Shown here in pieces: positions 24,365-30,180 of a DNA stretch of 30,180 nucleotides (its first letter is position 1; every line of letters starts with the position of its first letter). Under the pieces are notes generated by a model. It saw only the letters and a program-made list of their open reading frames with translations. It was not told the origin of the DNA and did no database searches. The stretch comes from an uncultured Bacteroidales bacterium (GTDB lineage Bacteria; Bacteroidota; Bacteroidia; Bacteroidales; UBA932): positions 1-30,180 of the forward strand of contig URDD01000029.1 of assembly GCA_900546395.1 (NCBI GenBank). Direction: 5' to 3'. A program made the position numbers and the translations under genes.

Positions 24365-25852
24365 TCATCTTGTCCTGCTTCCCAAATGCCTTGTACGGCT
24401 GAGGTTGAAGTTGAGACCGAAGTTGAAATTGAGATTCATCTTTTTGTACGGCACTCCAAGTCCCATGCCCTCTATACCAGGTGTAAAATGCGTAGGAATA
24501 CAATCTGTTCCCAAGAAAAGACCGAATCCAGGAAAACAGAAGTTCAGCAGGGCTCCCCAGGAAGAGCCAAAAGTTGAAATTCCGTAGTTTGTAGAAAACC
24601 CGAACCAGTCCACAGGCTCAATGTTTACAGCAAAATGACCTTCTGAAGAAGAATGTTTTCCATATATGCGGGTAGTTGACAGGATTCCGACAGAAAGCTT
24701 GCGGTAAAACGGCATTTCATATTCAGCACCGACATTGATTGTGCAGGCCAGCATATTCGCACCGCCTTTTTCTTTGCCTGCCTTTTTTAATCTTATCAGA
24801 TTTGCTAAATCATCTTTCATATTATCAATCTGATTGTCAAGTGAATTGTCCTGTCCTGATTCAAGCGAAAGATCATCAAATCCGTCAAATGTCCATGGTT
24901 CAGAATCCGTTACCGCAGTATTCATCTTCCCCCATGAAATGAAACCGAGATCAAGCACAGCTGCCGAAAGGTTAAGTCCTTGCAGAATGCCGCTGTTGAA
25001 AGAATAGGTTGCTCCCAAATCAAATGCAAGGCCATATCCTATACCTGAAAATATTGATTTTACAATATCATCAGAGTCAAATGAATTATTATCGAAATCC
25101 TGGAGATCTCGGTCAGTTATATTTTCAGCACTACCGCTTTCTCCTTTTGTAGGAATATTCAGGGCAGGGACTGAATATTTTGCTGAACCGGATGCATTGA
25201 CACGCCATTGCTCTTCTGAAAGATCTACTGTCATCTTATCGATATCGGCACTCACGTTGGCAGCTCCTGCAAGGAATTTCACCTTTGCACCTATATTAAG
25301 ATTGTCTGTAATCTTGTGGGCATGTCCGATTGCAAGTTCAAGATAGCCTGTTCCCCGGACTCCTATTCCGGTAATATCGTAATGCTGCTGCGCTCCTACA
25401 TTCTTCATGAAACTGAACAGATCATATGGCAAATTTATACCGGCATTTACCTTTACGTTCATTTCTACTGTAGTGAAACCGCCGAGTTTGCCCCAGGCTC
25501 CGACTGTAAAGACAGGTACAGACGCACCTAATTGGAATCTGTTGTTGTTCTTTATGTTTCCAAGGAATTCATCGGCGCTGACACTCTTGTTCATAAAAGT
25601 GGTAAGCTGCCCGTTGACAGGATACAGGAATGTGTTGATTCCCATATTACTCTGAGTGCCGATGTTGAAATTGCCGATTGCAGGAATTGAAAAGTAACTC
25701 CTTGTGCTGGCAAATGCCGGGTTCATCTGATGTCTGTAGTTATAATTGTCCATAAAATATCCGGATTTCAGGACATTCTGTGCAGAGACGGCGAGTGTGC
25801 CAAGGATAAAGACTGCCGTCAAAATAAATATTTTTTTCATATTAGGCTTCAT
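24365..25852 (-). CDS. DUF5723-like outer-membrane protein
   Basis: 495 residues from ATG 25852; a second ATG four codons in (25840, MKKIFIL) is also possible. A signal peptide ends near VSAQ. The mature N-terminus, SGYFMDNYNYRHQMNPAFAS, is characteristic of the Bacteroidetes-specific DUF5723 family, as I recall it. The body contains many Gly/Asn/aromatic strand segments (FQLGASVPVFTVGAWGKLGG, LNIGAKVKFLAG, GYGLAFDLGATYSFNSG, LSVGILSTTRIYG), consistent with an outer-membrane beta-barrel like the FadL/PorV/DUF5723 group. Function is unknown. It starts three bases after the stop of the large lipoprotein gene, so the two form a tight operon and probably work together at the outer membrane. Confidence 0.8.
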   Translation of the reverse strand: MKPNMKKIFILTAVFILGTLAVSAQNVLKSGYFMDNYNYRHQMNPAFASTRSYFSIPAIGNFNIGTQSNMGINTFLYPVNGQLTTFMNKSVSADEFLGNIKNNNRFQLGASVPVFTVGAWGKLGGFTTVEMNVKVNAGINLPYDLFSFMKNVGAQQHYDITGIGVRGTGYLELAIGHAHKITDNLNIGAKVKFLAGAANVSADIDKMTVDLSEEQWRVNASGSAKYSVPALNIPTKGESGSAENITDRDLQDFDNNSFDSDDIVKSIFSGIGYGLAFDLGATYSFNSGILQGLNLSAAVLDLGFISWGKMNTAVTDSEPWTFDGFDDLSLESGQDNSLDNQIDNMKDDLANLIRLKKAGKEKGGANMLACTINVGAEYEMPFYRKLSVGILSTTRIYGKHSSSEGHFAVNIEPVDWFGFSTNYGISTFGSSWGALLNFCFPGFGLFLGTDCIPTHFTPGIEGMGLGVPYKKMNLNFNFGLNFNLSRTRHLGSRTR

Positions 25853-25855
25853 ATA

Positions 25856-27793
25856 CTATTCTTTGCTGTTATTAATACTTATTCCGCCCTGAATTCTTGC
25901 TGTTATCTTGTCAAGTCTGATACCTTGTTTTTCGTTAAGTGGTATTCCCTGGAAATCAGGATCAGGTGAAGTAGCTTTTATTTTGATTCTCAATCCGTCA
26001 AACTGCTTGAGCGCATCAGGTGTGGCTTTCATTTTTATGACAAGCGGAGTACTGTTTTCATTACCCAGGTTTCCTCCCTTTACAGTCTCGCTCAATTCGA
26101 CAGATATGTCTTTACTGCTCATTTCATTGCCTTTGATATCAATTGGAACGGCAGTCACATCCATTGCGAGTGGAATGGCGTTGATAAATGTCATTTTGAT
26201 AATGGCTTCCTGGATATCGACTGTTGTTTCGTTTTCTTCTTCAGGGTTGAATGTCTCATTCCAGTCCTTGATGTCAGTTGAATATTCGATGCTCAACTCC
26301 TCACCGAATGCAAGAGGGGCGCAGACACCATAGTCACACATAAAGTCATATTCTATCGGCCTGTTGTTCCCAGGGAAGACTATCTCGGTATAATCCTCAG
26401 GAAAATACCCCGTTTCAGCATTACCCTTATGAGGAATGTCGATTCTGATATCATTAAGGGAAAGTTCGTCAGGAATCTTCTTGATTATGTCAGTCAGATT
26501 CTCGACAACCAGATTTAACGGAGGATTGCAGCCGGCAGGAAGCTGCTCAGACGGAATATCATATCCTCTCCTTGAAATATATACGTCAGTATGTCCTTCT
26601 TTTAGCAAAAGGGCGTCATCAGAACTCATATTATCACTGCCGATGTGCACAGGATTGCCGCTCTGTGAATTGGAAAATTCTGGGACAATATCTGCATTCA
26701 ATAAAGCCGCTACTGGGGCATTATTGTCTATTTTCATCGTAATGAGAGGGTTGTGTACATCAAGGACAATGTTTTCACCTTTAAGGAACTCTGGAAGTTC
26801 TCCAATAGCAACTCTCTGAGGGTCAATCTTATATTCGGGAGCAATTACCGCCTGGACAGCCTTTACGTCAGCAGAAGTTACATTGAGTTCGATATCAAGT
26901 GACACAGCATCAGGCAAGTCTCCTACTTTCGTTCCGAAGTCGGATGCATCTGCACTCACTGCCATGTCTCTCAGTCTGATTGGCTGAGAAATATTGATAT
27001 AGTCACCTATTAGTCCCTGACCTTCCGGAAGTTCTGCAAAATCAATACTATCAATGATGAGGTTAAGAACGAACGGGGTAGAAGAAACCTCCACCTGACC
27101 TGTAAATTCAAGGATGTTGTTTTTCAGACTATACAGCGGCGAACTGCTTTGCTCTTTTACTGAAATACAGGCAGGAAACTCCATTTTCATTCCCTTCTTT
27201 ATATTCAGTTTGCCTTTATTGAGTCCGGATATAAAAAGTCTGATGGCAACCGGTGCCTTTAAGTCAATCTTTCCGATAGCCTTGACTGTCTTAGCTGCTT
27301 CAGCTATATTTTCGTTGATATAAATATAAGTATCGGCGGGATTTAGCGAAATTTCGGCTACTGCTTCACCTGGAGTCTGAGGTAACGGTATCTGGTCTAT
27401 GTCACCGCCTCCGATGCCAGGTAAAATATTTACTATATTTGATTTGACAGGAACGGTAGCATTGAAACCTCCATTCTGAATCAACCGGTCGGGAGAAATA
27501 TTGATAGGGTCGATTGTAACTGACTGGCTGATAGGAGTCCCGTCAAATTTTATAATATAATTTCCATTTTCGTCAACAGTGAGGACAGTTTCCTCTTCAG
27601 AGTCAATCTCCAGAAAGTCTCCTATCGGAATAAATTCACTGTTGCCCACAGGCAAGCTCAGGTCACCGTAAATATCAACGGTATTATTAATATCATTCAG
27701 GTCATAGTCCTCATTTACACAAGATACTATGCTTGCAAAGAGTACGGGTGCAAACAACGCACCCAAAACTCTGACAGTTTTGGTTGACTGCAT
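25856..27793 (-). CDS. Large lipoprotein of unknown function, operon partner of the DUF5723-like protein
   Basis: 645 residues with a lipoprotein signal (lipobox SIVSC, Cys25), followed by an acidic, Asn/Asp-rich stretch (VNEDYDLNDINNTVDI). The mature protein is acidic and looks all-beta, with repeated blocks of the style 'L.l.ipL....i.v.n.tP' (for example APVAIRLFISGLNKG, STPFVLNLIIDSIDFAELP, VSLDIELNVTSADV, IVLDVHNPLITMKIDN, AIPLAMDVTAVPIDIKG). These suggest tandem Ig-like or lipid-binding beta modules. I do not recognise a named family with certainty and see no catalytic motif. Being encoded just before the DUF5723-like protein (3-bp gap), a surface or periplasmic complex of the two is likely. 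Confidence 0.75.
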   Translation of the reverse strand: MQSTKTVRVLGALFAPVLFASIVSCVNEDYDLNDINNTVDIYGDLSLPVGNSEFIPIGDFLEIDSEEETVLTVDENGNYIIKFDGTPISQSVTIDPINISPDRLIQNGGFNATVPVKSNIVNILPGIGGGDIDQIPLPQTPGEAVAEISLNPADTYIYINENIAEAAKTVKAIGKIDLKAPVAIRLFISGLNKGKLNIKKGMKMEFPACISVKEQSSSPLYSLKNNILEFTGQVEVSSTPFVLNLIIDSIDFAELPEGQGLIGDYINISQPIRLRDMAVSADASDFGTKVGDLPDAVSLDIELNVTSADVKAVQAVIAPEYKIDPQRVAIGELPEFLKGENIVLDVHNPLITMKIDNNAPVAALLNADIVPEFSNSQSGNPVHIGSDNMSSDDALLLKEGHTDVYISRRGYDIPSEQLPAGCNPPLNLVVENLTDIIKKIPDELSLNDIRIDIPHKGNAETGYFPEDYTEIVFPGNNRPIEYDFMCDYGVCAPLAFGEELSIEYSTDIKDWNETFNPEEENETTVDIQEAIIKMTFINAIPLAMDVTAVPIDIKGNEMSSKDISVELSETVKGGNLGNENSTPLVIKMKATPDALKQFDGLRIKIKATSPDPDFQGIPLNEKQGIRLDKITARIQGGISINNSKE

Positions 27794-27837
27794 AATTTAT
27801 TGAGATTATTATAACACTTCTTAACTCATTCTGACGG

Positions 27838-27845
27838 CAAAGATA
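27838..27845 (-). promoter_or_regulatory. -7 box of the lipoprotein/DUF5723-like operon
   Basis: On the minus strand this reads TATCTTTG followed by C, matching TAnnTTTG. It predicts a start near 27831 and a leader of about 38 bases before ATG 27793. No -33 box at standard spacing. Confidence 0.5.
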
Positions 27846-27896
27846 CTATAATAATTCAAATTTAATGTAATAAAATTTCATTAAAAAGATGTTACG

Positions 27897-30180
27897 CTAT
27901 CTGCGGGAAGTCTCAACTGTGCTGCGGCCCATACCTTTGGTTTTCACCCTTATCTGCACTGGAATACGCTCTTCGAGTTCTTCCCTGTGCGATATGATTC
28001 CTACTCTTCTGTTGCTTTCGCCTGCGATTTCCTGCAGCTTTTCGAGCGTAGCCATTACAGAGTCCAGACTCTTTTCGTCCAATGTTCCGAAACCTTCGTC
28101 TATAAACAGGATATTTACATTCAAATCCGGTCTGTTCAGTGAGGACAACGCCAGAGACAATGCCAGGGAAATCATGAATTTCTCCCCTCCTGAAAGGACA
28201 GTCGCACTTCGTACCTGCTGTACAAAACTGTCATAGACCAGTATGGATAGCTGTTCGTTTTCTCCACTGCATGTAAGTGTGTATCTGTCAGTTATGCGCC
28301 TGAGATATATGTTGGCATTATTTAAAAGGGGTTTCAATATGTGAGACTGTACAAGAGTACGGAATTTTGTTCCTCCGAAATATTTGTTCAGAATTTCCCA
28401 TTTGAGATGTTCTGATGTGATTTTGTCAAGTTCGGCTTTTTGTCTTTCAAGTGTTTTCCGGTCAGTGTAATATGCCTCAATCTTTGCCTGCAATGATACC
28501 GACCGGGATACAAATACTTCCTTTTCCTTGTCAAGTGCTGCCATTTCCTGATTGAGATAGTCTTTGCCAGGCAAATCCTCTGGACTTGAAACTCCTGCAG
28601 TATTAAGAAGTTCCTCTATATCCTTACGGACATGTTCAAGATGATTCCTGTATGTTTTCAGTTCGGTCCTGATATCCTCTGTCTGTTTGCGGATTTCGGG
28701 TATTCTTGCCGAGTGAACAATGAGTTTTTCAAGTTCGTGTGCAGTCATTCCGCTTTCTGCATAGTATAAATCCAGTTTCTCTTCTGCATTTTCTATAGTA
28801 GTCTTGTATGTTTTGGTATCTGCGGATGTTCCTGCTGCAGATGAAAGAAGTTTTTTCCATTCTGCAAGCCTGTCAATATCATGACAGCGTTTAGGAGTGA
28901 GCTGTATACTGTCCCATTCAGGATACATTTCAGAAATTGATTCTTTTGACCTTACGGTTTCATCAAGTCTGGCAGACTCAAGTGAAATGAAGATATCAGA
29001 CTTTACAGCCCGTTCTTTACGGCTGAAGTAAGCGCTTGCCGCATCATTGAGTTTATCTCCGGCGTAAACCGGGTCCTTGTGCCAGTCAGGATAAAGTATT
29101 TCCAGTTTTTCTGCAATTTCTTTATATAGTGAGGACTCTTCAGCCTCCAACTCTTTCAGGCGTTTTGAATAAAATTCTGTTTTCTCCAGATTTGAACGCA
29201 GATTCTGCTCTGTTTCAGACACTTCCTTTTCCGATATTCTTCGTCTTTTCTGGATTTCATCTCTTTCTGAAACAAGGCAGTCTCTATTGCTCTGAAGCGA
29301 CCTGACTGCATCTTGTTTCGCATTCAGGGCTGACTGGACCTTTCCTGTTTCTTCCATTGCTTCTGAGATTCCCTCAGATATTTGTGTGTAACCTGAAGAG
29401 ACTGTTTCTGCCGGTATAACCCCGGATTCCAGTATTTCAGAAATCAGGGCTTCTGTGGCACTTTTCAGATCTGAGGAATATTTTTCAAGGCTTTTTTCCT
29501 GAGCATACAATTCTCCGCCTATTCTGGAATAGGAAGCTCTGGCTTCTTTTTCATCTTTCAGCGCTGCGGAAAGTTTTTCTGCCTTTTCTCTTTTTTCCGT
29601 TTCAAGCGGATTCAGCCATTCTTTAAATTCATAGTCAAAGTGCAGCTTTTCAATATGCTGTCCACATAGAGGACAAATCTCGGAATGGCTGTCTGACAGT
29701 TGTTTCCGAAGTCCTTTCAATATGTCGTCAAGACTTGCACTCATGGTCGCGAAACGCGAATTGGCCTCGTCGGATTCGGCAGCAGCCAGCTTGTAGAGTG
29801 CGTTTTTTTCTTTTAGTACTTCTTCTGCTGTTGCAAGTGCGGATTTCAGGTCTGAAACTTTTTTACCAAGAATTTCAGCGGTCTTGCTGTTTTCACAGCA
29901 TTGTCCGACTCTTGCTTTCAGACTGCTCAGACGCAGCATTTTTTCTCCTGCCTGTCTTATTGCAGAGTCAATTCCTTCTATGTCAGCTTCCGCAATCAGG
30001 AGGGCATTTGCATCAATGCTCTTCTGGATGGTTTTTTCTTCAGATATTACGGCATTCAGTTTTCTGCGTTTTTCATCAAGCAAATCTTTAATGGATGCAG
30101 TTCGCGCACTTTCAGCTTCCAGTTCTTTTCCAATGGAAACAATGGAAATTCCTGCATCTCTCCACTGTTTTATCTGGTTT
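27897..30180 (-). CDS. sbcC: SbcC, ATPase subunit of the SbcCD nuclease (partial, N-terminus outside window)
   Basis: The C-terminal 760 residues are present. The frame is still open at the right edge (a TTG at 30083 is not a real start), so the N-terminal Walker A half lies beyond. Seen: long heptad-rich coiled coil on both sides of a zinc hook CPLCGQ (29658-29675), followed by the ABC-ATPase C-terminal lobe with signature LSGGEKFMISLALSLAL and Walker B plus D-loop ILFIDEGFGTLDEKSLD. SbcCD/Mre11-Rad50 complexes cut hairpins and process double-strand-break ends, and help resolve palindromes. The nuclease partner sbcD, commonly next to sbcC, would be expected further upstream, outside the window. 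The gene ends at TAG 27897-27899 with no clear terminator. Confidence 0.94.
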   Translation of the reverse strand, partial: NQIKQWRDAGISIVSIGKELEAESARTASIKDLLDEKRRKLNAVISEEKTIQKSIDANALLIAEADIEGIDSAIRQAGEKMLRLSSLKARVGQCCENSKTAEILGKKVSDLKSALATAEEVLKEKNALYKLAAAESDEANSRFATMSASLDDILKGLRKQLSDSHSEICPLCGQHIEKLHFDYEFKEWLNPLETEKREKAEKLSAALKDEKEARASYSRIGGELYAQEKSLEKYSSDLKSATEALISEILESGVIPAETVSSGYTQISEGISEAMEETGKVQSALNAKQDAVRSLQSNRDCLVSERDEIQKRRRISEKEVSETEQNLRSNLEKTEFYSKRLKELEAEESSLYKEIAEKLEILYPDWHKDPVYAGDKLNDAASAYFSRKERAVKSDIFISLESARLDETVRSKESISEMYPEWDSIQLTPKRCHDIDRLAEWKKLLSSAAGTSADTKTYKTTIENAEEKLDLYYAESGMTAHELEKLIVHSARIPEIRKQTEDIRTELKTYRNHLEHVRKDIEELLNTAGVSSPEDLPGKDYLNQEMAALDKEKEVFVSRSVSLQAKIEAYYTDRKTLERQKAELDKITSEHLKWEILNKYFGGTKFRTLVQSHILKPLLNNANIYLRRITDRYTLTCSGENEQLSILVYDSFVQQVRSATVLSGGEKFMISLALSLALSSLNRPDLNVNILFIDEGFGTLDEKSLDSVMATLEKLQEIAGESNRRVGIISHREELEERIPVQIRVKTKGMGRSTVETSRR

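Noticed and set aside
30081..30083. TTG 30083 as the start of SbcC
   Set aside because: The reading frame stays open with coiled-coil-like sequence to the window edge, and SbcC needs an N-terminal Walker A domain not present downstream.
1..30180. CRISPR arrays, tRNA/rRNA genes, insertion sequences, prophage or integrase genes
   Set aside because: Intergenic regions are short and contain no repeat arrays, cloverleaf-like sequences or inverted-repeat-flanked transposase genes.

Overview
The window is chromosomal DNA from a member of the Bacteroidetes, most likely order Bacteroidales. The evidence is a SusC/SusD pair, many lipoprotein and outer-membrane genes of Bacteroidetes-specific families (TamL-like, DUF5723-like), a Bacteroidetes-type arginine decarboxylase, near absence of Shine-Dalgarno sequences, and repeated TAnnTTTG -7 promoter boxes. 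Genus cannot be fixed from the sequence. TGA is an ordinary stop codon here (it ends the susC-like, susD-like, tamL and pyk genes) and TGG encodes Trp. I found no tRNA, rRNA, CRISPR array, insertion sequence or phage gene.

Layout, left to right: (1) the start of a secreted SGNH/GDSL esterase gene, running off the left edge. (2) A divergent cytoplasmic GH13 alpha-amylase gene broken by an in-frame TGA at codon 14, closed by a strong terminator. (3) A five-gene plus-strand nutrient-uptake operon (about 2524-10482): SusC-like transporter, SusD-like lipoprotein, a small Calx-beta-like lipoprotein, a DUF5018-like/beta-propeller lipoprotein and a secreted calcineurin-like phosphoesterase. It has no glycoside hydrolase, which hints at a phosphorylated substrate. 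(4) A minus-strand operon read from 15659 down to 10424: arginine decarboxylase, SpoU-family RNA methyltransferase, and a receiver-domain/PEP-synthase-like ATP-grasp protein. Its last gene overlaps the phosphoesterase gene tail to tail by 43 bp.

(5) A divergent tamL-like outer-membrane assembly gene, convergent with rarA. (6) A plus-strand cluster of pyruvate kinase, GNAT acetyltransferase and two small outer-membrane barrel-like proteins, followed by a separately promoted FprA-type flavodiiron protein. (7) A minus-strand pair: a large unrecognised lipoprotein and a DUF5723-like outer-membrane protein. (8) The C-terminal 760 residues of SbcC, whose gene continues past the right edge.

The window mixes housekeeping genes (pyk, rarA, sbcC, tamL, RNA methyltransferase) with envelope and nutrient-acquisition genes. 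The most interesting points are the broken amylase, the phosphoesterase-linked SusCD operon, the receiver/ATP-grasp fusion lacking the catalytic modules of PEP synthase, and the structured leaders of the arginine decarboxylase and pyruvate kinase genes. No gap between genes exceeds 300 bases.
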